Assembly: GCA_934394515.1 (NCBI GenBank)
Contig: CAKRRU010000057.1
Coordinates: 1 to 15,733, forward strand
Source: an uncultured Acetatifactor sp.
GTDB taxonomy: Bacteria > Bacillota > Clostridia > Lachnospirales > Lachnospiraceae
Direction: 5' to 3'
DNA: 15,733 bases
A program made the position numbers and the translations under genes. Position 1 is the first letter of the stretch; every line of letters starts with the position of its first letter. Shown one piece after another: positions 1 to 7,154 of this stretch. Under the pieces are notes generated by a model that worked only from the letters and a program-made list of their open reading frames with translations, had not been told where the DNA came from and searched no databases.

Positions 1-8
1 AATGCCAA

Positions 9-41
9 GGGCACAGGAGAATATTTTTATCTTCTGTGCCC
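9..41. repeat. Strong hairpin downstream of degV
   Basis: Inverted repeat with arms GGGCACAG (9-16) and CTGTGCCC (34-41). The stem extends inward to 12 pairs on the plus strand with one G-U pair (17/33); on the minus strand that position is a C-A mismatch. The loop is AT-rich, about 9 nt. It lies about 75 bases past the degV stop, so it could end the degV transcript. However, the minus-strand bases after it (TTGGCATT) are a poor U-tract, and the window edge hides what follows. The function is uncertain. Confidence 0.45.
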
Positions 42-104
42 ATAAAAGCATCCCGACTAAAAATAGTCAGCCATCTGCGTGGAGTATAGAAAAATATTTG
101 CTTC

Positions 105-120
105 ACTAACTTTCAAGTTA
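105..120 (+). repeat. 16-bp near-palindrome, copy 1
   Basis: The sequence ACTAACTTTCAAGTTA contains the near-perfect palindrome TAACTT-TC-AAGTTA. An identical 16-mer occurs inverted at 15653-15668. This copy overlaps the degV stop codon (118-120). It may be an operator, a short post-stop stem-loop or chance. Confidence 0.4.
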
Positions 121-981
121 CCTCTCTTCGCCCATAAAGAACAACGCCAATGTTCCCGGGCCGGAGTGAGAACCGATGGTAGGTCCGACGTAGTTGATCA
201 GGAAACTGTCCATTCCAAAGCGTTCCTTGACAAGGTCTCTTACCAATTCTGCCGCAGGAAGGTCATCTCCGTGGCTGATAAAAATAATATCATTCTGATC
301 ACGGTAGGATCCCATCTTTTCTTCCATATAATCAACCAGTGCATGCAACGACTTCTTACGTCCTCTCACTTTACCGATGACGATCAGATGTCCTTCATTG
401 TCCACATGAAGCTTCGGTTTGATACCGGCCAGCGTTCCTACAAAAGCCGTTGCCTTGCTGACACGTCCGCCGCGATACAGATGGAACAGATCATCTACCG
501 TAAATACATGCACCAGATGCAGGCGGTTATTTTTCACCCACTCTGCCACTTCTTCCAAAGATTTTCCCTGATCTCTCAAAGTCACCGCCTTATGGACCAG
601 CAGCCCCTCTCCCAGGGAAGCACACAGGCTGTCGATTACGATAATCTTGCAATCGGGCTGTTCTTCCATGATTTCTTCCGCAGCGATCCGCATACTGTTG
701 TAAGTACCGCTCAGTCCGGAGGAGAAAGCAATACAGAGAATTTCTTTATTTTCTTTCAGGTATTCCGTAAAATGGGCTTTTGCCTCCTCAGGATTAACCT
801 GGGAAGTCGTCGGCATTTTGCCCTGTCTCATCAATGCATAGAATTCTTTTTCGGGAAGTTCCTGCCCCTGTCCATAGGTTACACCATCCATGATATAACT
901 GAGATTCATACATCCGAGATCATGCTCTTTCAGATATTCCACCGGCAGATCAGCCGTACTGTCTGTAACAATTTTAAACAT
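118..981 (-). CDS. degV: DegV family fatty-acid-binding protein (FakB-like)
   Basis: A 287-residue cytoplasmic protein of typical DegV length. It begins MFKIVTDSTADLP, the usual N-terminal phosphate/lipid-binding strand. It also carries the family motifs TTSQVNP (about residue 57), SSGLSGTYNS, DSLCASLGEG, the RGGRVSK segment, and a C-terminal IGSHSGPGTLALFF. DegV/FakB proteins bind one fatty acid in a buried tunnel and present it to the kinase FakA, which makes acyl-phosphate for phospholipid synthesis; no fakA lies in this window. The start at 981 is chosen because a perfect AGGAGG sits 7 bases upstream. An ATG eight codons earlier would place that site inside the gene. A candidate promoter precedes it, so it probably forms its own transcription unit. 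Family assignment is firm; the particular fatty acid cannot be told from sequence. Confidence 0.93.
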   Translation of the reverse strand: MFKIVTDSTADLPVEYLKEHDLGCMNLSYIMDGVTYGQGQELPEKEFYALMRQGKMPTTSQVNPEEAKAHFTEYLKENKEILCIAFSSGLSGTYNSMRIAAEEIMEEQPDCKIIVIDSLCASLGEGLLVHKAVTLRDQGKSLEEVAEWVKNNRLHLVHVFTVDDLFHLYRGGRVSKATAFVGTLAGIKPKLHVDNEGHLIVIGKVRGRKKSLHALVDYMEEKMGSYRDQNDIIFISHGDDLPAAELVRDLVKERFGMDSFLINYVGPTIGSHSGPGTLALFFMGEER

Positions 982-1016
982 TGGTCGTCCTCCTGATGTC
1001 ATCATTTTTTGAGATA

Positions 1017-1045
1017 AGCATACATCAAAAGAACGGTCATTTCAA
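1017..1045 (-). promoter_or_regulatory. Candidate sigma-A promoter for degV
   Basis: On the minus strand TTGAAA (1045-1040) is followed after 17 bases by TATGCT (1022-1017). The -35 box matches the consensus at 5 of 6 positions and the -10 box at 4 of 6. It sits 36 bases upstream of the degV start, between degV and the preceding germination gene. Confidence 0.5.
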
Positions 1046-1101
1046 TTTTGCCTCACAAAAGTGATACACTTTGTAACATTTTTAACATTCTTCTTCACCA
1101 C

Positions 1102-2550
1102 TCACATCCGTTCCTTTGGCACAGTGCCCGGCATCCGCCTCCGGATCAGGCGGTTTTTCATCTTTTCTCCGTCAAACGGGATCAGCGGATAGAGATAGCT
1201 CTGTCCGCTGATCGTCTTATTCGTAAGAAGTGACATCACCAATGTTGCGACACCTGCCAGATAACCCCATATTCCGAACAGTTGTGTCAGGATCAGATTC
1301 AGGATCCGCATGAATTTCAAGGCATACCCAAGTTCATAATTGGCCTGGGTATAATTGGCAATCGCAACGAATGCCATGTAAAGCATGACTTCACTGGCAA
1401 ACCACCCACTCTCCACGGAGAATTCTCCCAGAACCAGTGCTGCCATCACGCTAAGCGGTGTACTCAACATATTCGGCGTATTTACCGCCGCCAGACGCAG
1501 ACCGTCTATAGCCAGTTCCAAAAGCAAAAACTGCAATAACAGTGGTACATACGGTTCTTCTTTTAATACAATAAACGCCATGCTCTCCGGCACCCATTCC
1601 CTGTGATTCATGAGCAGCAGATACGTCGGTGTCACGAAGTAGGTCAGTACCGCGATCAGAAACCTGGTCAGTCTCAGATACGTTCCCGTGACCGGCGGAA
1701 AATAATAATCATCCGCCTCCTCCACCACATCAAAAATGGTCGTGGGTAGAATCATAGCCGATGGGGAATTATCCACCAGAATCACCAGATTTCCTTCAAG
1801 CACCTGTGCTGCCGCCGTATCCGGTCGTTCCGTATACTTAAACTTTGGAAACGGATTATACCATTTCCGCTGATACAGACACTCTGCCAGACTTTCCTGA
1901 TTCATGGTAAGCGCATCCACATGAATATTCCGGATTCTGTCACGAATCTTAGAAAGCAGATCAGGGTCCACACGGCTGTCCATATAACACAACACAATGT
2001 CTGTTTTGGAATTCTCCCCGGCATTTAATATTTCCATGTGAAGGTCTGTGCTGCGGATCCTGCGGCGGATCAATGCCGTATTAAAGACAATGGTTTCCAC
2101 AAACCCGTCTTTGGAACCCCTGAGTACTTTATCTTTCTCCGGTTCCTCCACACTTCTTGCGGGATAGGTTCTGGAATCGATCAACACTGCCTTTTCATAG
2201 CCATCCACTACCAGGACAAATACACCGGATAACAATGCTTCCACTGCATTGTCCCACCGGTCAGTAATATCTACCTCTACATAGGGGATTGCCAGTTTGG
2301 ACATTTCATGGGCATCCTCAGGAAAGTTCTCCGGACTCAGATCCATCAGATATTGCAACATTTTCTGCATCAGTTCATCCTTACAGAAGCCGTCAATGAG
2401 ATACATGCAGGCATCCGTATCTCCGATTTTGATCACACGGTGAATGATATCAAAATTCGTATCGAGTCCCAGCTTTTTCTCCAGGTATTGCAGATTTTCC
2501 CTGAGACTGCAGGAAATCGTTCTCTCCTTACTTTGCTCTAATTGCGGCAT
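1102..2550 (-). CDS. spoVAF: Spore germination protein, GerA-type A subunit (SpoVAF-like)
   Basis: A 482-residue protein, close to the roughly 490 residues usual for SpoVAF and GerA-type A subunits. A soluble N-terminal region of about 265 residues holds the family signature ERPD...EGNLVILVDNSPSAMILPTT (about 231-265). Four to five hydrophobic membrane segments follow, at about 271-294, 326-346, 364-401 and 413-443, then a basic tail. These proteins act in the spore inner membrane; SpoVAF is associated with ion release during germination. I favour SpoVAF over a nutrient receptor subunit because there are no gerB/gerC neighbours, but the sequence alone does not fully separate them. The start at 2550 has AGGGGG with a 7-base spacer. 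A TTG at 2616 and ATGs at 2589/2586 stay in frame but lack a good ribosome site. It lies 66 bases after dut with no visible terminator, which is unusual company for a sporulation gene. Confidence 0.85.
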   Translation of the reverse strand: MPQLEQSKERTISCSLRENLQYLEKKLGLDTNFDIIHRVIKIGDTDACMYLIDGFCKDELMQKMLQYLMDLSPENFPEDAHEMSKLAIPYVEVDITDRWDNAVEALLSGVFVLVVDGYEKAVLIDSRTYPARSVEEPEKDKVLRGSKDGFVETIVFNTALIRRRIRSTDLHMEILNAGENSKTDIVLCYMDSRVDPDLLSKIRDRIRNIHVDALTMNQESLAECLYQRKWYNPFPKFKYTERPDTAAAQVLEGNLVILVDNSPSAMILPTTIFDVVEEADDYYFPPVTGTYLRLTRFLIAVLTYFVTPTYLLLMNHREWVPESMAFIVLKEEPYVPLLLQFLLLELAIDGLRLAAVNTPNMLSTPLSVMAALVLGEFSVESGWFASEVMLYMAFVAIANYTQANYELGYALKFMRILNLILTQLFGIWGYLAGVATLVMSLLTNKTISGQSYLYPLIPFDGEKMKNRLIRRRMPGTVPKERM

Positions 2551-2616
2551 AAAAAATCCCCCTTCGGTCTGTGATTTAAAATTCATCATATCCCGTTCGG
2601 AGGATTTTATTCTCAA

Positions 2617-3129
2617 TTATTTTGTTGTGCTTCCGAAACCACCGTTGCGGATGCCTTCCGCATCATCATCTTCCGTGATTCCGTACTGCATGAAGATTCC
2701 CTGGGCGAAACCGGTTCCCGCAGGTACTTCCACCGTTTTTCCCTCGTTGGAATCATTGGTGATCTTCATGAAAATATGACCTTCGTTATCTGAGAAGAAA
2801 TAGTCACTGTCAATGATACCGACCGTGTTGTTCATCTGCAGTCTGTACTTGAATCCGAGTCCGCTTCTGGGGTAAATCTGCAGTACCCAGTCTTCCCGCA
2901 TCTCTGCCCGGATACCTGTGGGGATCTTAATAGTCTCTCCGGGAGCAAGCTTAAATGTAAACGGAGCAAAGAAATCATATCCGGCGCTTCCCTTGGTTGC
3001 TCTTTTGGGAAGTTTTAGTGCTTCATACATTTCTTTGATCTGTTCCTCGGTATACTGAGGATATTCTTCCTGCATGGCAGTCAAAAACTGTGTGGGACTG
3101 ACAAAATGAAATTTCGCAATTCTTTGCAT
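2617..3129 (-). CDS. dut: dUTP diphosphatase (dUTPase)
   Basis: A 170-residue protein that hydrolyses dUTP to dUMP and pyrophosphate, keeping uracil out of DNA and feeding thymidylate synthesis. All five trimeric-dUTPase motifs are visible: GSAGYD (47-52), PRSGLGFK (87-94), GIIDSDY (104-110) with the likely catalytic Asp107, GTGFAQGIF (138-146), and a C-terminal GGFGSTTK with the base-stacking Phe. It is longer than the common 140-150 residues. About 35-40 residues precede motif 1, and several extra residues (FFSDNEGH) follow motif 3 where family members usually have a short R-G-E turn. The ribosome site AAGGA is about 11 bases upstream of the start, so initiation may be modest. It lies 81 bases after nrdG and is probably in the same NrdR-controlled transcript, which fits a role in balancing deoxynucleotide pools. 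Confidence 0.92.
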   Translation of the reverse strand: MQRIAKFHFVSPTQFLTAMQEEYPQYTEEQIKEMYEALKLPKRATKGSAGYDFFAPFTFKLAPGETIKIPTGIRAEMREDWVLQIYPRSGLGFKYRLQMNNTVGIIDSDYFFSDNEGHIFMKITNDSNEGKTVEVPAGTGFAQGIFMQYGITEDDDAEGIRNGGFGSTTK

Positions 3130-3210
3130 AGTAAACTGTATCCTTTATTCTTATTATTTTCTTTGCCGCGCTACATTTGTGATCAGCCGCAGTGCAGTAT
3201 ATCCTGTATT

Positions 3211-3720
3211 TTAAGCATAATCGCCACAATGCAGCACCGGTTTTGCCGGATCATCACCGGCAAGTGTCTTTTTCACATCAATCACACGCTGGTTCTTACT
3301 GCCCTTCCAGAGAAGCTTCACATCTTTTTCTTCCACATGGAATTCTCCGTCCACTACCACATCCACATATTGCATGACCGGCAGGTCGCAGATGTCTTCC
3401 CAGCTGTCTCCCGTATACATCCAGATCGTCTTTGTAGGATATTTTTCCCTGATCTCACGCATGAGATCTTTCACGTCCGCACGGTTCATGGGATGCATCG
3501 GATCCCCTCCGGAAAAGGTAATACCGGAAATATATGGTTTCTCCAGCTGTTCAAAAATCTCCTGTTTTGCACTCTCGTCAAACAAAAGACCGCCGTCCGG
3601 ATCCCATGTAATAGGGTTCTGGCACTCCTTGCAGCAATGATTGCATCCCGCTACCCACAGTACGACCCGCAGACCATCGCCGTTAAGCATATCGTCCTTG
3701 GTTATATTATGATATCTCAT
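3211..3720 (-). CDS. nrdG: Anaerobic ribonucleotide reductase activating protein (radical SAM)
   Basis: A 169-residue radical-SAM enzyme that uses an iron-sulfur cluster and S-adenosylmethionine to create the glycyl radical on NrdD. The cluster motif C-x3-C-x2-C is at Cys26, Cys30 and Cys33, with an additional Cys29. The GGD(P) motif that contacts SAM is at about 71-74. The small size, lacking a full radical-SAM barrel, is normal for NrdG. It starts 18 bases after nrdD stops, with AGGATG upstream of the ATG, so the two are almost certainly co-transcribed and made together. Nothing looks broken. The assignment rests on the Cys motif, the length and the nrdD neighbour. Confidence 0.97.
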   Translation of the reverse strand: MRYHNITKDDMLNGDGLRVVLWVAGCNHCCKECQNPITWDPDGGLLFDESAKQEIFEQLEKPYISGITFSGGDPMHPMNRADVKDLMREIREKYPTKTIWMYTGDSWEDICDLPVMQYVDVVVDGEFHVEEKDVKLLWKGSKNQRVIDVKKTLAGDDPAKPVLHCGDYA

Positions 3721-3738
3721 TTATCTGTCCATCCTATT

Positions 3739-5928
3739 TTACATACTTTTACGTTCTGCGATCTCGGCCATTTTAGCATCATTCAGTCTCGTATCTCCAT
3801 GTACTCTGGAGTAAGACAGATAACCGTTCATACGATCGATCTTGGTCAGATTTCTACTGCCGCAGACAGGACATACATCCATTTCCAGTTCCTGATGACC
3901 GCAATCGTCACAATACGCCAGGGACAGATTGACACCCTCGTAGAACCCCATGTCCATAGCTCTGTGGATCAGTGTTTTGATGGCTTCGGTATTATAATCA
4001 ATCGGATATTTTACATACTGGATCTTACCGCCGTTGCTCAGATCCCAGAATCTGTCCTCCAGATCCTGTTTCTGGATCGGTGTGATGTCCTCTGTCACGT
4101 GACAATGGAAGCTGTTGCTGACATATTCTCTGTCTGACACGCCTTCGATGATACCGTATTTTTTACGGAACTGTTTTACCTGTAAGCCGCAGAGGTTCTC
4201 GGCAGGGGTTCCGTAGATAGCATACAGATTGCCGTCCTCTTCCTTATATTCCGAGATTTTCTGGTTAATATGCTCCAATACTTCCACAGCAAATGCGCCG
4301 TCCTCTACCAGTGATTTACCGTTGTACAGTTCCTGCAGTTCATTAAGCGCCGTAATGCCGAAGCTTGCTGTCGCCGATTTCAGCAGAGGTTTGATCTTGT
4401 CTGTCAGCTTCAGATGGCCTCCAAGGAATCCTCCCTCACAATATGCAAGCGGGTTGGTGGATGCACGCATCTCTCCCAGATATGCATAAGTCCGAATATG
4501 CAGCTGACGGATCAGCTCCAGATAATAGTCCAGTACTTCATAGAAATCTCTGCTCTCTTTTCTCGCCTTGGCAAGAATCATGGGAAGATGTAGGGATACC
4601 GCACCGATGTTGAAACGACCCACGAATACCGGCTGATCCTTGTCGTCTGCTGGATGCATGCCGCCTCTCTCATACCATGGAGAGAGAAATGCTCTGCAGC
4701 CCATGGGTGATACGATCTTGCCGTACTGCTTGTACATACCTGCCACATAACCCTTGCCGGTCAGGCTCAGCCAGTCGGGATACATCGTCTTGGCAGAACA
4801 TTCCACGCCCGCTTCGAACACATCCTCCAACGGTTTTCCGGGACCGTGCAGATTCTCATCATACAAAAATACGATCTTAGGGAACAGCACAGGCTTCTTA
4901 TGGTCTTTTTTACCCTGGCCTTTCCTGCGTACTTCCAGCATCGTGATCGTAGCCATCTTTGCAAACTTTCCGGTGCCGGTTCCTGCTGTCACGGTAATAA
5001 AAGGATAATCACCGCGGCTGCTTGCAACCGTATTGAACTTGTACTCCCATCCCTGGAAGCCCTGTTCGAATTCTTTCCGCACATCTGCCAGTGCTTCCTG
5101 CTCTGCCACATCCGCAGCGATTCCGAGACGCTCATACTTTGCCAGTGCCCGGTTATAAGACTTCTCCGCATAAGGCTCCAGGATCAGATCCACGCTGGGC
5201 ACGGTAAATCCGCCGTACTGCTGGCTGGCGGCACTTAAGACAATATCGCCGATGACATCAAAGGCCACATCCAGTGTCTTCGGCTCATTGTACCAGATAT
5301 TCCCCATCTCAAAGCCGCCGGTCAGTACACTCTGTACATCGAACAGACAACAGTTCATGGTGTCTCTTCTGGCGGACATGTCATGGACATAGATATAGCC
5401 GTCACGGCACGCCTGAATCTCCTCCGTAGTCAGGAAAAATTTCTGGTACAGTTCTTTATTCAGCTGATTAAAGATCAGGCTTCGCTTGGTGGATACCAGT
5501 GCGGAATCCGTATTGGCATTTTCCTTGTCTCCGATGTACATGATGGACTGGCTCTTTTTATAGACATCGTCCAGCATCCGTACAAAGTCCTGCTTATAGT
5601 TACGATAGTCGCGGTAGCTCTTTGCAACGATCGGTTTTACCTGTTCCAGGGCACTTTCCACAATATTGTGCATAATGGGAATGGGTACTTCATCCGCTTC
5701 CAGTTCATTTACCTTATCTACCACATACTGGCAGATCTGCTCTTTTTCTTCTCTGGTGAATTTCGTCAGGGCACGGTATGCGCTCTTGCCTACGGCACTG
5801 ATCACCTTCTGCACATTAAAAAGTTCCTTGCTCCCGTCCTTTTTAACCACATAAATCTCTCTGTCCGGTCTGAACTGTTTGCCATAATCCTCATTTTCTT
5901 CATGGTCATGTTCAAAATTACTGCTCAT
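3739..5928 (-). CDS. nrdD: Anaerobic (class III) ribonucleoside-triphosphate reductase
   Basis: A 729-residue enzyme that reduces ribonucleoside triphosphates to deoxy forms under anoxia, in the cytoplasm. An N-terminal ATP-cone (about 25-118) provides allosteric on/off control by ATP/dATP. The catalytic barrel includes the Cys193-Cys194 pair in MNCCLFD. Four cysteines near the C terminus (673, 676, 686, 689) form the zinc site. The radical site is Gly702 in RMNGYLSY, about 28 residues from the end. Length and domain order match the family and no key residue is missing. The start at 5928 is preceded by a purine-rich GGGAAGAGGAAG. Expression should be controlled by NrdR through two operator boxes at 6011-6056, downstream of a strong promoter. 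nrdG and dut follow in the same direction. Confidence 0.98.
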   Translation of the reverse strand: MSSNFEHDHEENEDYGKQFRPDREIYVVKKDGSKELFNVQKVISAVGKSAYRALTKFTREEKEQICQYVVDKVNELEADEVPIPIMHNIVESALEQVKPIVAKSYRDYRNYKQDFVRMLDDVYKKSQSIMYIGDKENANTDSALVSTKRSLIFNQLNKELYQKFFLTTEEIQACRDGYIYVHDMSARRDTMNCCLFDVQSVLTGGFEMGNIWYNEPKTLDVAFDVIGDIVLSAASQQYGGFTVPSVDLILEPYAEKSYNRALAKYERLGIAADVAEQEALADVRKEFEQGFQGWEYKFNTVASSRGDYPFITVTAGTGTGKFAKMATITMLEVRRKGQGKKDHKKPVLFPKIVFLYDENLHGPGKPLEDVFEAGVECSAKTMYPDWLSLTGKGYVAGMYKQYGKIVSPMGCRAFLSPWYERGGMHPADDKDQPVFVGRFNIGAVSLHLPMILAKARKESRDFYEVLDYYLELIRQLHIRTYAYLGEMRASTNPLAYCEGGFLGGHLKLTDKIKPLLKSATASFGITALNELQELYNGKSLVEDGAFAVEVLEHINQKISEYKEEDGNLYAIYGTPAENLCGLQVKQFRKKYGIIEGVSDREYVSNSFHCHVTEDITPIQKQDLEDRFWDLSNGGKIQYVKYPIDYNTEAIKTLIHRAMDMGFYEGVNLSLAYCDDCGHQELEMDVCPVCGSRNLTKIDRMNGYLSYSRVHGDTRLNDAKMAEIAERKSM

Positions 5929-6010
5929 CTTCCTCTTCCCTTCATCCGATGCTCCCGGGATCTCGCCCGGATCCTGCTGTATTTCCCCTTACTTACGATA
6001 ACGTTTGCAG

Positions 6011-6026
6011 GCACCATATATGGTGT
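6011..6026. promoter_or_regulatory. NrdR box 1 (proximal to nrdD)
   Basis: The core CACCATATATGGTG (6012-6025) is a perfect 14-bp palindrome. The 16-mer matches the known NrdR-box pattern acaCwAtATaTwGtgt at 13 of 16 positions. Its centre is 30 bp, about three helix turns, from a second box, as expected for paired NrdR sites. It lies in the nrdD 5' untranslated region. Confidence 0.88.
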
Positions 6027-6040
6027 CCGCAGCCATCAAA

Positions 6041-6056
6041 AAGCAATATATTGTGG
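6041..6056. promoter_or_regulatory. NrdR box 2 (promoter-proximal)
   Basis: The core CAATATATTG (6044-6053) is a perfect 10-bp palindrome and the 16-mer matches the NrdR-box pattern at 13 of 16 positions. It begins about 6 bases downstream of the predicted nrdD start site (near 6062), where bound repressor would block RNA polymerase. The spacer to box 1 is 14 bp. Confidence 0.88.
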
Positions 6057-6068
6057 GTGCTATGTATC

Positions 6069-6097
6069 AGTATAAAAAAGAATCCCACGCTTGTCAA
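6069..6097 (-). promoter_or_regulatory. Sigma-A promoter of nrdD-nrdG-dut
   Basis: On the minus strand a perfect -35 TTGACA (6097-6092) is followed after exactly 17 bases by -10 TATACT (6074-6069). The predicted start is near 6062, leaving a leader of about 130 nt before nrdD. The -35 box lies in the stem-loop, and the spacer in the closing arm and U-tract, of the terminator of the upstream WYL gene. Confidence 0.88.
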
Positions 6098-6108
6098 CGA
6101 GGGATCCT
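6074..6108 (-). terminator. Rho-independent terminator of the WYL-regulator operon
   Basis: The minus-strand RNA folds as AGGATCCC (6108-6101) with GGGATTCT (6086-6079), eight pairs including one G-U. A U-U mismatch and a further four pairs (CGUU/AGCG, one G-U) close a GACA loop. A run of six U follows directly (6079-6074). It lies 44 bases after the stop of the WYL gene and coincides with the nrdD promoter. Confidence 0.85.
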
Positions 6109-6152
6109 TTAGAAAACTATACAAAAAAGATTTTCAAATTTTGGATAACTTT

Positions 6153-7151
6153 TTATTTTATCTGTTCCGACTGTTCCCGTAAAATATCCGTAAGCCACTG
6201 TACATAGCGCTTTTGAACCGTTTCCGGAGCCACGATGCGGGCCTCGGGTCCGATGCCGGACAGCCAGCCGAAAAATTGTCCGCTGACAGCCACCTTCGCC
6301 CGGATTCGGAATACTTCTTCCGACATCGGACGGATATCCGCCTCTCTGCCGAAACGATCAAGTACCACGCCGATCAGTCGTGTGGGGAACTCCATGGTCA
6401 CTACGCTCTCTTCTCCGGCGAACATTCCGAAAGTCCGGTTCGTATATGCTGTCACATCGATCCGGGAAAACTGCTCTACACCTTCTCTCGGCTTATCCGT
6501 CACCTCTACCTGACCCATTTTATCCACCCGATAGTGCTTGATCACTTTGTCCTCACTGTCATAGGCTGCCAGGTAATAGTTTTCCTCCCGCCAGATCAGT
6601 GCCCACGGACTGACACATTTATTCCCGTTTGGTCTGAGAACAAGCTGCTTTTTCAGATTCCAGTCCAGATACCGGAATGCGATCTGCCTGTTTTCCTGGA
6701 TGGCACGGTGAATGGCATCAATATTGTAATAAATACTCTCATTCTCAGTCTTGACTCTCCCTGCCACATAAACTTGTCTTTGCAGCTTGCCGGCATCATT
6801 TTTTCCTGCGATCCGCTCCAGCTTCCGGATCAGATCTCTTGATTTCTTTGTCGTGATAAATCTCGAAGACTGTACCGCATCTACCAGAAGTTTTAACTCC
6901 GGCAGTTCGAATTCTCGACTGCCCAGATAATAACCGCCACCCAGTCTGCTCTGTACCTGCACCACATCATAGCCGAAATCCGCAAGACATTCCATGTCAT
7001 TATATATGCTCTTGCGTTCCGCATGAATTCCCTGATTTTCCAGGTATCCGATGATATCCGATGTACTCATGGGATGTTTTTCATCCGTGTTCTCCTGCAG
7101 CATCTTGATAAGATATAAAAGTTTTAATTTCTGTCCTGACGATTTTGCCAT
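6153..7151 (-). CDS. WYL-domain transcriptional regulator (HTH + WYL)
   Basis: A 332-residue DNA-binding regulator. An N-terminal winged helix-turn-helix (about 5-75) contains STSDIIGYL and ERKSIYNDMECL, the usual HTH_11/DeoR-like layout. A central WYL domain (about 145-215) includes the pattern SPWALIWREENYYLAAYD, and a WCX-type C-terminal extension follows (about 235-325). WYL domains are thought to bind ligands such as nucleic acids or nucleotides and to switch the regulator; what this one senses is unknown. The gene starts 3 bases after the yjjG stop with GGAG 8 bases upstream, so it is translationally close to yjjG and may control its own operon. It ends before a strong terminator. WYL proteins also occur in phage-defence loci, but nothing else here suggests defence. 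Confidence 0.9.
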   Translation of the reverse strand: MAKSSGQKLKLLYLIKMLQENTDEKHPMSTSDIIGYLENQGIHAERKSIYNDMECLADFGYDVVQVQSRLGGGYYLGSREFELPELKLLVDAVQSSRFITTKKSRDLIRKLERIAGKNDAGKLQRQVYVAGRVKTENESIYYNIDAIHRAIQENRQIAFRYLDWNLKKQLVLRPNGNKCVSPWALIWREENYYLAAYDSEDKVIKHYRVDKMGQVEVTDKPREGVEQFSRIDVTAYTNRTFGMFAGEESVVTMEFPTRLIGVVLDRFGREADIRPMSEEVFRIRAKVAVSGQFFGWLSGIGPEARIVAPETVQKRYVQWLTDILREQSEQIK

Positions 7152-7154
7152 GGA

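Noticed and set aside
1..51. Start of another minus-strand gene running off the left edge
   Set aside because: ATGs at 51 and 43 are open to the edge, but both lack a ribosome site and the region forms a strong hairpin; 14-17 codons are not enough to support a gene.
79..996. 305-codon plus-strand open frame opposite degV
   Set aside because: It is antisense to a clear DegV gene with all family motifs. The translation is rich in Ser, His, Cys and Phe and resembles no family; no ribosome site was seen.
2551..2616. Upstream in-frame TTG and ATG starts for the SpoVAF-like gene
   Set aside because: None has a good ribosome site, whereas the ATG at 2550 has AGGGGG at ideal spacing.
3106..4137. 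343-codon plus-strand open frame opposite dut, nrdG and nrdD
   Set aside because: It runs across three recognised minus-strand genes, including their boundaries. Its composition is that of a complementary-strand shadow.
5929..5946. Tiny leader peptide (MKGRGR) overlapping the nrdD start
   Set aside because: Six codons ending in an ATGA overlap can arise by chance in a purine-rich ribosome site; no further support.
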